Source: Acidimangrovimonas pyrenivorans (GTDB taxonomy: Bacteria; Pseudomonadota; Alphaproteobacteria; Rhodobacterales; Rhodobacteraceae). From it: 64,000 nt of DNA. A program made the position numbers and the translations under genes. Shown here in pieces: positions 40,638 to 49,455 of the stretch. Numbering within the stretch: the first letter of the stretch is position 1; each line of letters starts with the position of its first letter. The stretch covers positions 868,001-932,000 of the forward strand of contig NZ_JBHRSK010000004.1 of assembly GCF_042643245.1 (NCBI RefSeq). Reading direction: 5' to 3'. Below the pieces are notes generated by a model that saw only the letters and a program-made list of their open reading frames with translations, ran no database searches and had not been told where the DNA came from.

Positions 40638-42446
40638 ATGGCCCGTAACGAGGTGAAGCCGGCCCCGGCGCCGGTCGAGAGCAGTATTGAGTCCGCGGCG
40701 GAGAGCCCCGAAAAACGTGCCGCCGAGGCAAGTTTCGAGCAGCTCGACCGCCGGCTGCATGCCCGCATCGGCGAGGCCCTGGGCGGGCTGTCGCTGATCG
40801 ACCTTGTCGGCGCCTGGGCCGACTGGGCCAGCCACATGGCGATCGCGCCGGGCAAGCAGGCCGAGCTGGTCTGGAAAGCCAGCCGCAAGTGGCAGAAGCT
40901 GAACGAGGCAGCCTGGTGCCAGCTGAGCGGCCAGCAGACGCCCGAGCCCTGCATCGCCCCCCTGCCCCAGGACCGCCGTTTCCGGGCGCCGGAATGGCAA
41001 CGTTTCCCCTACAACCTGATCTACCAGTCCTTCCTGCTGAACCAGCAATGGTGGCACAACGCCACCACCGAGGTGCATGGCGTCGACGCCAAGAACGAGG
41101 CGCTGGTCGAGTTCTACGCGCGGCAGGTCCTCGACATGCTGTCGCCGTCGAACTTCCTCGCCACCAATCCGCAGCTTCTCGACCGCACCGTCAAGGAGGG
41201 CGGCCGGAACCTTGTCCGCGGACTGGCGCATTGGCTGGAGGATGTCCAGCGGGCGGTCACCGGGGCGCCGCGCGCCGATACCGAGGCGTTCCGGCCGGGC
41301 CGCGAGGTCGCGGTCACGCCGGGCAAGGTGGTCTATCGCAACCGGCTGATGGAGCTGATCCAGTACGCGCCGGCGACCGAAACCGTGCATTCGGTGCCGG
41401 TGCTGATCGTCCCGGCCTGGATCATGAAATACTACATCCTCGACCTGACACCGGAGCATTCGCTGATCCGCTGGCTGGTCGGCCAGGGCTTCACTGTCTT
41501 CTGCATCTCGTGGAAGAACCCCGACGAAGGCGACCGCGACCTCGGCCTCGACGACTACCGCGAGCTGGGGGTGATGGACGCGCTCGACGCGGTCTGCGCC
41601 ATCACCGGCGCCGAGACCGTGCACGGCATGGGCTATTGCCTTGGCGGCACCCTGCTGTCCGTCGCCGCGGCAGCGATGGGGCGCGACGGCGACGGCCGGC
41701 TGGCCACCCTGTCGATGCTGGCCGCCCAGGTCGATTTCTCGGAGGCGGGCGAGCTGTCGCTCTTCGTCAGCGAGGCGCAGCTGGCGCTGCTCGAGGACAT
41801 GATGTGGGACAAGGGCTATCTCGACCAGCGCCGGATGGCGGGCACCTTCACCATGCTGCGCTCGCAGGACCTGCTGTGGTCGCATATGGTGCACGACTAC
41901 CTGATGGGCGAGCGCGACGGTCACAGCGACCTGGGGGCCTGGAGCGCCGATGCCACCCGGATGCCCTACCGGATGCACTCGGAATACCTGCGCCACATGT
42001 TCCTCAACGACGACCTGGCCGAGGGCCGGCTCGAGGCCGGGGGCGAGACGGTGTTCCTGCCCGATATCCGGGTGCCGGTCTTCGCCGTGGCGACCGAGCA
42101 TGACCACATCGCGCCCTGGCATTCGGTCTTCAAGCTGACCTACCTGCTGCATGGCGATATCGACTTCGCCCTGGTCTCGGGCGGCCACAATACCGGCATC
42201 GTCGCCCCGCCGGGCAACCCCAAGGCCGGCTATCGCCTGCTCAAGCACCGCAGCGGCGACCGCCACAGCGATCCCGACGACTGGGCGGCGGCGATCCCGC
42301 GCAAGGCCGGCTCGTGGTGGGAGCCGTGGCGCGACTGGCTGGTCGAACATGGCGACAACGACGTTCCGCCGCCGCCGTTGGGGCGCAAGGAGGCCGGCTA
42401 TCCGCCGCTCGCCGAGGCGCCGGGCGATTACGTCCGCGCGCCCTGA
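40638..42446 (+). CDS. phaC: Class I polyhydroxyalkanoate synthase
   Basis: Polymerises 3-hydroxyacyl-CoA into PHA (602 aa, class I length). The lipase-box-like motif GYCLGGTL carries the catalytic Cys near residue 335, and the Asp (ATEHDHIAPW) and His (SGGHNTGI) of the triad follow in order. The N-terminal half has FLLNQQWWHN, typical of PhaC. It is convergent with the hydrogenase operon, only 12 bp from it. Confidence 0.97.
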   Translation: MARNEVKPAPAPVESSIESAAESPEKRAAEASFEQLDRRLHARIGEALGGLSLIDLVGAWADWASHMAIAPGKQAELVWKASRKWQKLNEAAWCQLSGQQTPEPCIAPLPQDRRFRAPEWQRFPYNLIYQSFLLNQQWWHNATTEVHGVDAKNEALVEFYARQVLDMLSPSNFLATNPQLLDRTVKEGGRNLVRGLAHWLEDVQRAVTGAPRADTEAFRPGREVAVTPGKVVYRNRLMELIQYAPATETVHSVPVLIVPAWIMKYYILDLTPEHSLIRWLVGQGFTVFCISWKNPDEGDRDLGLDDYRELGVMDALDAVCAITGAETVHGMGYCLGGTLLSVAAAAMGRDGDGRLATLSMLAAQVDFSEAGELSLFVSEAQLALLEDMMWDKGYLDQRRMAGTFTMLRSQDLLWSHMVHDYLMGERDGHSDLGAWSADATRMPYRMHSEYLRHMFLNDDLAEGRLEAGGETVFLPDIRVPVFAVATEHDHIAPWHSVFKLTYLLHGDIDFALVSGGHNTGIVAPPGNPKAGYRLLKHRSGDRHSDPDDWAAAIPRKAGSWWEPWRDWLVEHGDNDVPPPPLGRKEAGYPPLAEAPGDYVRAP

Positions 42447-42458
42447 CCGACACATGCC

Positions 42459-42890
42459 CTAGCCGGCGGCCAGCCGCGCCACCAGCGCCTCGGCCGCCCG
42501 CGCCACCTCGGGCGAAAGCCCCTGCCCGGCGGCGAAATCCGCCCCCTCGATGGCATGGACCGTGAGCGCGGCGGGCAGCATGTCCAGCGCCCGGGCGGTC
42601 TCGACCGCCTCGGCGAGGCCGAAATTATGGGTCGAATAGTGGAAGAAGGCGGCCGGCAGCGGCCCGGCCAGCGCGTCCAGCTCGGTGACGGTCCCGGCCG
42701 CCGCGCCGCTGTGGCTGGCATCGACCAGCACCAGCCGCGCGTGGCGCTCGAACAGGTCGATGAGGCCGACCCCGTCGCCGCCATGGACCTGCGCCGGCAG
42801 CCCGCGCGCCGCCAGCGCCTCGGCCACCCAGGGGCCGACGCCGTCGTCGCCGCGCAGTGCGTTGCCGACCCCGATCACCAGGTCAGACAC
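42459..42890 (-). CDS. Hydrogenase maturation protease
   Basis: A 143-aa HyaD/HycI-family endopeptidase that trims the C-terminus of the large subunit after nickel insertion. The conserved GVGNALRGDDGVGPWVAE start has the Asp that senses nickel, and a second acidic site lies in LVLVDASHSG. It overlaps the end of the large-subunit gene by 8 bp and is the last gene of the operon. Confidence 0.93.
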   Translation of the reverse strand: MSDLVIGVGNALRGDDGVGPWVAEALAARGLPAQVHGGDGVGLIDLFERHARLVLVDASHSGAAAGTVTELDALAGPLPAAFFHYSTHNFGLAEAVETARALDMLPAALTVHAIEGADFAAGQGLSPEVARAAEALVARLAAG

Positions 42891-44172
42891 GCTCGACCGT
42901 CAGCTTGAGGAAATGGGTGGCGCAGGAGATGCAGGGATCGTAGTTCCTGATCGTCTGCTCGCAGCGCCATTTCAGCGCCTCGTCGGCGAGGTCGAGATTG
43001 GCCGCCGCCACCCGCGCCAGATCGGCCTCGATCTGCGGCTGGTTCTGCGAGGTCGGCGGCACGATCTGCGCCTCCTCGATCTTGCCCGCGCCGTCCAGCC
43101 GGTAGCGGTGATAGCAGATGCCGCGCGGCGCCTCGGTGCAGCCATGGCCCTCGCCCGCCCGCGCCGGCGCCGCGATCACCGCCGGCTCCGGCGGTTCGTA
43201 GCCGGCCGCGATCCGGGCGCCCTCCTCGCAGGCATATTGCACCTCGATCATCCGCACCAGGATCGACTGGAACGGGTTGCGTACCACCTCGCCCAGCCCG
43301 GCCTCGCGTGCCGTCTGCTGACACGACGGCGTCAACTGGCCGTAATTGTTGGCATAGCGCGCCAGCGGCCCGACCAGGTAGGCCGAGCCGTCGCGCATCC
43401 GGCCGTGCAGGGCGTTGGAGCGCGCGACATGCTCCTCGACGAAGTGGTCGTTGAACTCGGAAACGGCGATGTCCAGCCCCCGGTTCGAGCCGATCCGGCC
43501 CTCGATGATCGGGTAGCAATCGTCATGGATCAGCGAGACGAAGTGATAGTCGTACTCGTCCTGCGGGAAATCGAACTTGGCGAAGTCGAGCGTCAGCTCG
43601 CGCGCGATCCGGGCGCAGTCCTCCAGTTCCGGCACCAGCCCGCGGATCGCCTCGCGGTCGGGCGCGCGGTAGAAGCCGCCGACGCGGGTGTTGACCGGAT
43701 GCACCGCCCGTCCGCCGATCACCTCCATCAGCGTGTTGCCCAGCTTCTTCACCCGCAGCGCCTTGCGCACCAGATCGGGCGCGACGCCGGCGATCTGGAT
43801 CGCGTCGTGCAACCCGAGGAAATCCGGCGCATGCAGCATCGCGGCGTGCAGCACGTGGCTCTGGATCCACTCGCCGCAATAGAGCAGCCGGCGCAGGGTG
43901 TGCATCCCGGGTGGGATGGCGATCCCGAGCGCATCCTCCATCGCGTGGCTGGCGCTCATCGTGTAGGCGATCGGGCAGATGCCGCAGATGCGCGAGGTGA
44001 TATCGGGCGCGTCGCCGTAATCGCGGCCGCGCAGCAGCGCCTCGAAGAAGCGCGGCGGCTCGAAGATGCGGAACTCGACCTGTTCCAGCGCATCGCCGTT
44101 GATCTTCAGATACAGCGCCCCCTCGCCCTCGACCCGGGCCAGCGCGTCGACCTTGATGACCCTCTCACTCAT
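42883..44172 (-). CDS. [NiFe] hydrogenase large subunit (group 3b-like alpha)
   Basis: Catalytic subunit holding the Ni-Fe centre (429 aa). The N-terminal ligand pair is RICGICP near residue 62 and the C-terminal pair DPCISCATH near residue 414. Nine residues (FLKLTVERV) follow the last His and are the likely target of the protease encoded next. Together with beta, gamma and delta subunits this is the four-subunit bidirectional NADP-linked type (group 3b, sulfhydrogenase-like), usually soluble in the cytoplasm. It overlaps delta by 8 bp. The hyp maturation genes are not in the window. Confidence 0.95.
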   Translation of the reverse strand: MSERVIKVDALARVEGEGALYLKINGDALEQVEFRIFEPPRFFEALLRGRDYGDAPDITSRICGICPIAYTMSASHAMEDALGIAIPPGMHTLRRLLYCGEWIQSHVLHAAMLHAPDFLGLHDAIQIAGVAPDLVRKALRVKKLGNTLMEVIGGRAVHPVNTRVGGFYRAPDREAIRGLVPELEDCARIARELTLDFAKFDFPQDEYDYHFVSLIHDDCYPIIEGRIGSNRGLDIAVSEFNDHFVEEHVARSNALHGRMRDGSAYLVGPLARYANNYGQLTPSCQQTAREAGLGEVVRNPFQSILVRMIEVQYACEEGARIAAGYEPPEPAVIAAPARAGEGHGCTEAPRGICYHRYRLDGAGKIEEAQIVPPTSQNQPQIEADLARVAAANLDLADEALKWRCEQTIRNYDPCISCATHFLKLTVERV

Positions 44173-44932
44173 GGTTCAGGCTCTCGTCCCGGAAGGCCGG
44201 CGCGCCGGCGTTGAAACTGCGATAGAGCGCGCGGAGCTGCGGCGGCGTCGCCCCGGCTTCGGCCAGATGCGCCGACAGCGATGCCGGGTTCGGGTTCTCC
44301 TTCGGCCCGAAGCAGCCGTAGCAACCGCGGCCATGCGACGGGCACAGGTTGCCGCAACCCGCCTGCGTCACCGGGCCGAGGCAGGGCGTGCCATGCGCCA
44401 CCGTCACGCAGACGGTCCCGGCGCGCTTGCACTCCATGCATTGCGACGACCGCGGCACATGCGGCTTGCGCCCCGCCAGCGTCGCCGAGATCAGCTCGAG
44501 CAGCTGCGGCTTCGAGATCGGGCAGCCGCGCAGCTCGAAATCCACCTTCACGTGGTCGGCGATGGCGGTCGAGGTGGCCAAGGTGTCGATATAGTCGGGA
44601 TGGGCGTAGACCGCGCGCGTGAACTCCTCGACATCGGCGAAGTTGCGCAGCGCCTGGATGCCGCCCGCCGTGGCGCAGGCGCCGATCGAGATCAGCACGC
44701 CGGACTGGGCCCGGATCTGCTTGATCCGCTCGGCGTCATGCGGCGTGGTGATCGAGCCCTCGACCAAGGAGATGTCATAGGGCCCGTCCAGCGCCGCGCT
44801 GGTCGCCTCGAGAAACTGGGCGATGTCGAGCGCCCCGGCGATCTCCAGCAGCTCGTCCTCGCAGTCGAGGATCTGCAGCTGGCAGCCGTCGCAGGACGAG
44901 AATTTCCACACCGCGAGCTTGGGGCGGGCCAT
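44165..44932 (-). CDS. [NiFe] hydrogenase small subunit (delta)
   Basis: Electron-transfer subunit (255 aa) carrying the proximal cluster. Cysteine motifs FSSCDGCQLQILDCEDEL near the start, GACATAGGIQ near 97, ELRGCPISKP and the dense CMECKRAGTVCVT to CYGCFG region supply [4Fe-4S] clusters. No Tat signal is present, so the enzyme is cytoplasmic. The ATG at 44932 is preferred to an in-frame GTG one codon earlier. Confidence 0.94.
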   Translation of the reverse strand: MARPKLAVWKFSSCDGCQLQILDCEDELLEIAGALDIAQFLEATSAALDGPYDISLVEGSITTPHDAERIKQIRAQSGVLISIGACATAGGIQALRNFADVEEFTRAVYAHPDYIDTLATSTAIADHVKVDFELRGCPISKPQLLELISATLAGRKPHVPRSSQCMECKRAGTVCVTVAHGTPCLGPVTQAGCGNLCPSHGRGCYGCFGPKENPNPASLSAHLAEAGATPPQLRALYRSFNAGAPAFRDESLNHE

Positions 44933-44935
44933 CAC

Positions 44936-45781
44936 TCAGATCTCCTTCTGGGTCAGCCGCCGCGCGACCTGGTCGTAGGAAAACACCGGCCCGTCGCGGC
45001 AGATGAAATCGGGGCCGTACTGGCAATGGCCGCAGAAGCCGATGGCGCATTTCATGTTGCGTTCCATCGAGACATGGACGTCCCGCGCCGCCACCCCGGC
45101 CTCGATCAGCCCGGCGGCGGTGAAGCGCATCATGATCTCGGGGCCGCAGAGGAAGGCGGTGACGCTGCCGGGATCGACCCCGGACAGGGCGTGGCCGAGC
45201 GCGGTGGTGACGACGCCGACCCGGCCGGTCCAGCCCCGCTGGGCATGGTCGACGGTCACCTCGACCTCGGTATCGAAGCGCGACTTCCACGCCGCGATCT
45301 CCTCGGCATAGAGCAGCTCACCGGGCGAGCGGGCGCCGTAGATCAGCGTCATCCCGGCATAGTCGGCGCGGTTGTTGAGGACATGCAGGATCGCCGGCCG
45401 CAGCGGCGCCAGCCCGAGCCCGCCGGCGACGAAGACCGCGTGCCGGCCCTTGGCCTGCTCGACCGGCCAGGACGAACCGAACGGACCGCGCAGCCCCAGC
45501 ATCTGGCCCGGCTGCAGCTTGGTCAGCGCGTCCGACACCGCGCCGACCGAGCGGATGGTGTGGACCAGCCGCCCCGCCTCGGCCGCGTCGTTGGAGATCG
45601 AGATCGCGACCTCGCCGATGCCGAAGGCATAGAGCATGTTGAACTGCCCCGGCCGGAAGGCGATCGGCGCGCCGTCGACCGGCTCGAGTTCCAGCGAACG
45701 GACGTCGCCCAACTCGTCCCAGGCCTTGGCGACGCGGAAGCGCCGGGGCAGCATCGGGTCGGTGAGGACCGCCTCCGCCAC
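44936..45781 (-). CDS. Hydrogenase FAD/NAD(P)-binding subunit (gamma)
   Basis: Diaphorase subunit (281 aa from the GTG at 45781; MLPRRF at 45754 is the alternative). FAD-binding FRPGQFNMLYAFG near 50, NAD(P)-binding VFVAGGLGLAPLRPA near 115, and a C-terminal [2Fe-2S] motif MKCAIGFCGHCQYGPDFIC. It resembles dihydroorotate dehydrogenase PyrK and sulfhydrogenase gamma. The GTG is 5 bp after the stop of the cNMP-domain gene, so translation is coupled. It links hydrogen oxidation to NAD(P). Confidence 0.92.
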   Translation of the reverse strand: MAEAVLTDPMLPRRFRVAKAWDELGDVRSLELEPVDGAPIAFRPGQFNMLYAFGIGEVAISISNDAAEAGRLVHTIRSVGAVSDALTKLQPGQMLGLRGPFGSSWPVEQAKGRHAVFVAGGLGLAPLRPAILHVLNNRADYAGMTLIYGARSPGELLYAEEIAAWKSRFDTEVEVTVDHAQRGWTGRVGVVTTALGHALSGVDPGSVTAFLCGPEIMMRFTAAGLIEAGVAARDVHVSMERNMKCAIGFCGHCQYGPDFICRDGPVFSYDQVARRLTQKEI

Positions 45782-45785
45782 CGCC

Positions 45786-46253
45786 TTAGCCCCGCGTTCC
45801 GTAGAGATCGAGCAGCTGCATCCGCAGCACTTGCACCCTTTGCGCCATATGCGGCAGCCAGTGCTGGAAGATGCGGTAGCCCAGCACCGGGTTGTCGTCG
45901 CATTTGCGGCGCAGGCAGGCGGCGTCGATGCTGACCGCCCGCACCTCGCTGGTGGCATGCGCCTCCGAGCGGTGGCGGTAGGGCGGCACGATCCAGGACC
46001 AGCCGAGGATGTCGCCGGCATGCAGCGTCTCGACGATGATCTGGCCCCGGCCCGGCGCGCCGACCTCGATCGCGACATCGCCATGGCGCAGGATATAGAC
46101 CTTGTCGGCGCCGTCGCCCTCGCCATAGATCACCTCGCCGGGCTTGAAATGCTCGTTCATGCAGCAGCCGGCGAGCAGCAGCAGGATGTCGGCGTCGAAA
46201 TCGCGGAACACCGGATGGTCGGCGAGGATCTCCTCGAAGCCTTTGACCTCCAT
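45786..46253 (-). CDS. Cyclic-nucleotide-binding-domain protein in hydrogenase operon
   Basis: A 155-aa Crp-type cNMP-binding domain on its own. The beta-roll motifs FKPGEVIYGEGDGADKVYIL, GDVAIEV and the phosphate-binding-like ETLHAGDILGWSW are clear; the C-terminal helix ends LLDLYGTRG. No helix-turn-helix follows, so it is not a transcription factor of the usual kind. It is placed between the beta and gamma subunit genes with 2- and 4-bp spacers, so it is likely a stoichiometric partner or regulator of the hydrogenase. Its ligand is unknown. Confidence 0.88.
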   Translation of the reverse strand: MEVKGFEEILADHPVFRDFDADILLLLAGCCMNEHFKPGEVIYGEGDGADKVYILRHGDVAIEVGAPGRGQIIVETLHAGDILGWSWIVPPYRHRSEAHATSEVRAVSIDAACLRRKCDDNPVLGYRIFQHWLPHMAQRVQVLRMQLLDLYGTRG

Positions 46254-46255
46254 GC

Positions 46256-47356
46256 TCAGCCCTCCTTGCTTGCGGCGAAGGCCGCGGCTTCCTCGGTGAT
46301 GTCGATGCCGACCGGGCACCAGGCGATGCAGCGCCCGCAGCCGGTGCAGCCGGATGTGCCGAACTGGTCGTGCCAGCTCGACAGCTTGTGGGTCATCCAC
46401 TGGCGATAGCGCGAGCGGGTCGATTGTCGGACCGAACCGCCATGGACATGGCTGAACTCGGCGGTGAAGCAGCTGTCCCAGACCCGCCAGCGTTCGGCGT
46501 GGTCGCCGCTGAGGTCGGTGCTGTCCTCGACATCGGAACAGAAGCAGGTCGGGCAGACCAGCGTGCAGTTGGCGCAGCTCAGGCAGCGGTCGGCGACCAG
46601 CTCCCACTGCGGATGCTCGGCCGCGTCGCGCAGGATCGGCGCGATCTCGGCGGGCATGCTGCGGCTCTGGCTGGCGGCGGTGGCGCGCGAGACGGCCCGG
46701 CCGGCCTCGACATGGTCGGGCCCGGCCGGCGCCAGGTCGAGCCCGTCGAGCAGGGCCGCACCCGCCGCGCTGCCGACCTCCAGCAGGAAGCCGCCCCGCT
46801 CCAGCTCGGTCAGGGCGAGGTCATAGCCGCCCTCGGCCCGCGGCCCGGTATTCATCGCGGCGCAGAAGCAGGTCTCGGCCGCGCGGGCGCAGTTGACGGT
46901 GACGATCAGCGTCTCGGCCCGGCGGGCGCCGTAGCCGGGATCGGCGAAGCTGCCATTGTCGAAGACCCGGTCCTGGATCCCCATCGCCGCGATCTCGCAG
47001 GGGCGGACGCCGAAGAAGGCGGTTTTCGGCCAGGCATCCCCGGGCGCCTCGACGGTGAAGCCGCTGCCGTCCCGCGCCGCGCTCCACAGCTTCTGGCGCG
47101 CCGGGAACAGCCATTTCTTCCAGCTTTGCGGCCCGACGACATAGTCGAACCAGCGCCCGGGGTCACCCGGCTCCAGCCGGTACTGCCCCGGTTGCTGGCT
47201 GTCGGTCATGCCCCGGGGCAGGTCGCCCGGCCCGATCTCCTCGTAGCAGATCGCGCCGTCACGGGGTTTCGGCCCGATCACCCGCCATCCCTGCGCGGCC
47301 AGCCGCTGCAACAGCGGCTCGGGCGTGGCAATCACGTGGCGGCCGGCATCGGACAT
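46256..47356 (-). CDS. Hydrogenase iron-sulfur subunit (beta)
   Basis: Electron-transfer subunit (366 aa) like sulfhydrogenase HydB/AsrA. Two [4Fe-4S] motifs: CLSCANCTLVCPTCFC near 255 and CTGCGRCIAWCPVG near 335. The N-terminal part has FFGVRPCEIAAMGIQD. It is the first gene of the six-gene operon, with its ATG at 47356 preferred over one six codons upstream because it fits the family start. The gap 47357-47541 holds an imperfect hairpin from the ask side. Confidence 0.93.
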   Translation of the reverse strand: MSDAGRHVIATPEPLLQRLAAQGWRVIGPKPRDGAICYEEIGPGDLPRGMTDSQQPGQYRLEPGDPGRWFDYVVGPQSWKKWLFPARQKLWSAARDGSGFTVEAPGDAWPKTAFFGVRPCEIAAMGIQDRVFDNGSFADPGYGARRAETLIVTVNCARAAETCFCAAMNTGPRAEGGYDLALTELERGGFLLEVGSAAGAALLDGLDLAPAGPDHVEAGRAVSRATAASQSRSMPAEIAPILRDAAEHPQWELVADRCLSCANCTLVCPTCFCSDVEDSTDLSGDHAERWRVWDSCFTAEFSHVHGGSVRQSTRSRYRQWMTHKLSSWHDQFGTSGCTGCGRCIAWCPVGIDITEEAAAFAASKEG

Positions 47357-47474
47357 GGAATCGGGCCCTCGCAACCATCGAACAAATCCCCGCCAGTAGA
47401 GCGCCCCGGGCCGACTCGTTCAAGCCGCCGCAGGGCGAATGGGCGAAATTCGCCGCGCCCGTCCCCAGATGCGA

Positions 47475-47506
47475 CGACACCCGCCCCGGGACCGGGACGG
47501 GTGTCG
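47475..47506 (-). terminator. GC-rich hairpin downstream of ask
   Basis: CGACACCCG / CGGGTGTCG with a C/G-rich interior, 36 bp past the ask stop codon. No T-run follows, so it may weaken or end transcription without being a standard terminator. Confidence 0.35.
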
Positions 47507-47541
47507 AGACCACAGCGATACAAGGCGATCCGTGGGCCGCG

Positions 47542-48981
47542 TCAGGCCGCCTTGCGCTGTTCCGGCTCTTCGGCCGCGCCGATCACGACCTCGGCATTGA
47601 GCGCCCGGATCGCGGTCAGCAGGTCGTCGCGGGCGACGACGAACTGGACGTCGACATTGCGCGGCGTCTGGTGGGCGGCGATGACCTCGACCCCCTCGCC
47701 CTCGATCGCCGCCAGGCCGCGGCCCAGCACGCGCAGGCCGCTGAGGTCGCGGCCGATGGCCGAGGCGATCGACAGCGCCCGGACGTTCAGCGTCGCCGAG
47801 GGGTAGAGCTTGAGCAGGTCGCGCTCGACCCGGCGCACCGATTTCAGCGACGCCTCGACATAGTGGGTGATGGTGTTGGCGTTCGAGCTTTTCGACACGA
47901 TGCGGACGTTGTGGCGCCGCAGCGCCTCGAGGATCGCGGCGTCGTAGCCCTTCACCCCGACCATGTCCTGCTCGAACAGCTCGAGCGCGACCACGTCGAG
48001 GCCGGTGACGATCTCGACTTCCGCCGCCTCGGCCGGGGCGTCGTCGATCAGCGTGCCGGGGTCGCCCGGCTCGAAGGCGTTGGTGACGCGCAGCGGCACG
48101 CCGGCCTGGCGCAGGGTCTTGGCGGCGCTCGGGTGGATCGCCTCCATGCCCATGTTCGACAGCTGGTCGGCGACGTCGTAATTGGTGTGGCCGAGCTTGC
48201 GCACGCTCTCGGGCCCGACGAGGTTCGGGTCGGCCGAGGACAGGTGGAACTCCTTGTGGATGATCGCCTCGGCCGCGCCGCTAAGGGCGGCGAGCGCCGA
48301 GAAGGTGACCTCGGAATAGCCGCGGTCGAACTCGCGCATCAGCCCTTCGCCGCATTGGGCGTAGCCGGTGACGATCGGCATCTCGGTTTCCAGGTCGACA
48401 TCGGCCAGCCCGGCGGCGATGCGCTGCTCGAGCGTGTATTCGCTCTCGTCGCGCCAGCCGGAAAGGTCGACGAAACGGGCATTGACCCCGGCGCGTTGCA
48501 GCAAGAGCGTGGTGGTGAAGGCCGAATGCGCCTCGCCCAGCCCCGACAGCAGCTCGCGGATGATCAGCATGTGGCTCGAGAGCCGGAAATGGCCGTAGGA
48601 GCACAGCCGCTGGAGGTCGAACAGGCACGAGCGCGCGCCCTCGATCCGCTCGCGGACGAAATCGTCGGCCGCGGCCAGGTCGGCGGCGTGGTCGAGCACC
48701 TCGGCATGGGCCGCGCGCATCGCCTCGGCGACGGCGCTGAGCGCGTCGAGCCAGCCATGTTCGCTGCTGTCATTGGCGAACAGGCCATAGACGCCCGGCG
48801 TGCCGGTCTTCTTGTGTTCCAGCAGCAGGTTGGTGATGCCGCCGAAGGCGGAGACCACGAAGATGCGGCGGTAGAGATCGGCGCCCTTGCGCTTGCCGAT
48901 GAACAGCGTGTCGCGCAGCTCGCGCGCACGGCTCATCGAGGTGCCGCCGATCTTCTCGACAGTATGTTCGGGAAAGCTCAC
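47542..48981 (-). CDS. ask: Ectoine-pathway aspartate kinase
   Basis: Specialised aspartokinase (479 aa) feeding aspartate semialdehyde into ectoine. The N-terminus VEKIGGTSMSRARELRDTL is the Ask_Ect form of the kinase KFGGTS motif, FVVSAFGGITNLLL follows, and tandem ACT regions lie near 310-460. These enzymes are known to resist the feedback seen in general aspartokinases. It is the last gene of ectA-ectB-ectC-ask and starts 77 bp after ectC. Confidence 0.95.
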   Translation of the reverse strand: MSFPEHTVEKIGGTSMSRARELRDTLFIGKRKGADLYRRIFVVSAFGGITNLLLEHKKTGTPGVYGLFANDSSEHGWLDALSAVAEAMRAAHAEVLDHAADLAAADDFVRERIEGARSCLFDLQRLCSYGHFRLSSHMLIIRELLSGLGEAHSAFTTTLLLQRAGVNARFVDLSGWRDESEYTLEQRIAAGLADVDLETEMPIVTGYAQCGEGLMREFDRGYSEVTFSALAALSGAAEAIIHKEFHLSSADPNLVGPESVRKLGHTNYDVADQLSNMGMEAIHPSAAKTLRQAGVPLRVTNAFEPGDPGTLIDDAPAEAAEVEIVTGLDVVALELFEQDMVGVKGYDAAILEALRRHNVRIVSKSSNANTITHYVEASLKSVRRVERDLLKLYPSATLNVRALSIASAIGRDLSGLRVLGRGLAAIEGEGVEVIAAHQTPRNVDVQFVVARDDLLTAIRALNAEVVIGAAEEPEQRKAA

Positions 48982-48990
48982 GGTATATCT

Positions 48991-49010
48991 CTCCGGCCCG
49001 GTGGCCGGAG
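48991..49010 (-). other. Perfect hairpin between ectC and ask
   Basis: CTCCGGCC / GGCCGGAG, an 8-bp stem with a 4-nt loop, close to the ask ribosome site. It might tune ask translation or protect the upstream mRNA. No T-run follows. Confidence 0.4.
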
Positions 49011-49058
49011 CCCCAGTTGTGCTTGTCAGGATGTCGAAGGCGCCGTGCGGCGGGTGGC

Positions 49059-49451
49059 TCAGGCCAGTTCTTCCGCCGGCGCGTAGGAGCCGTCTTCGCG
49101 GTGCACTTCCCGGCCGGTGACGGGCGGGTTGAAGCAGCAGGCCATGACCAGCTCCTCGTCGGCGCGCAGGGTGTGGCGGTCATGCTCGTTCAGGGCATAC
49201 ATCACCCCCGGCTTGATCTCGTGGGTCTCGCCGGTCTTGAGATCGGTGATCGAGCCCTTGCCCTGCATGCAGTAGACGCTCTCGAAGTGGTTCTTGTATT
49301 CGAAGGTGTGCTCCGAGCCGGCATCGAGGAAGGTGATGTGGAACGAGAACCCCATCCCGTCATCGGCCAGAAGCATGCGGACCGAGGTCCACTGCGCATC
49401 GGAAACGGTCCGGTCGGTGTTGACCAGGTCGTGGAAGTCGCGAACGATCAT
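49059..49451 (-). CDS. ectC: L-ectoine synthase
   Basis: Closes N-gamma-acetyldiaminobutyrate to ectoine (130 aa). Cupin fold; the iron-binding segment FESVYCMQGKGSITDL and EIKPGVMYALNEHDRHTLRA with conserved Glu, Tyr and His are present. Starts at 49451, 4 bp after ectB. Confidence 0.97.
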   Translation of the reverse strand: MIVRDFHDLVNTDRTVSDAQWTSVRMLLADDGMGFSFHITFLDAGSEHTFEYKNHFESVYCMQGKGSITDLKTGETHEIKPGVMYALNEHDRHTLRADEELVMACCFNPPVTGREVHREDGSYAPAEELA

Positions 49452-49455
49452 CAGG

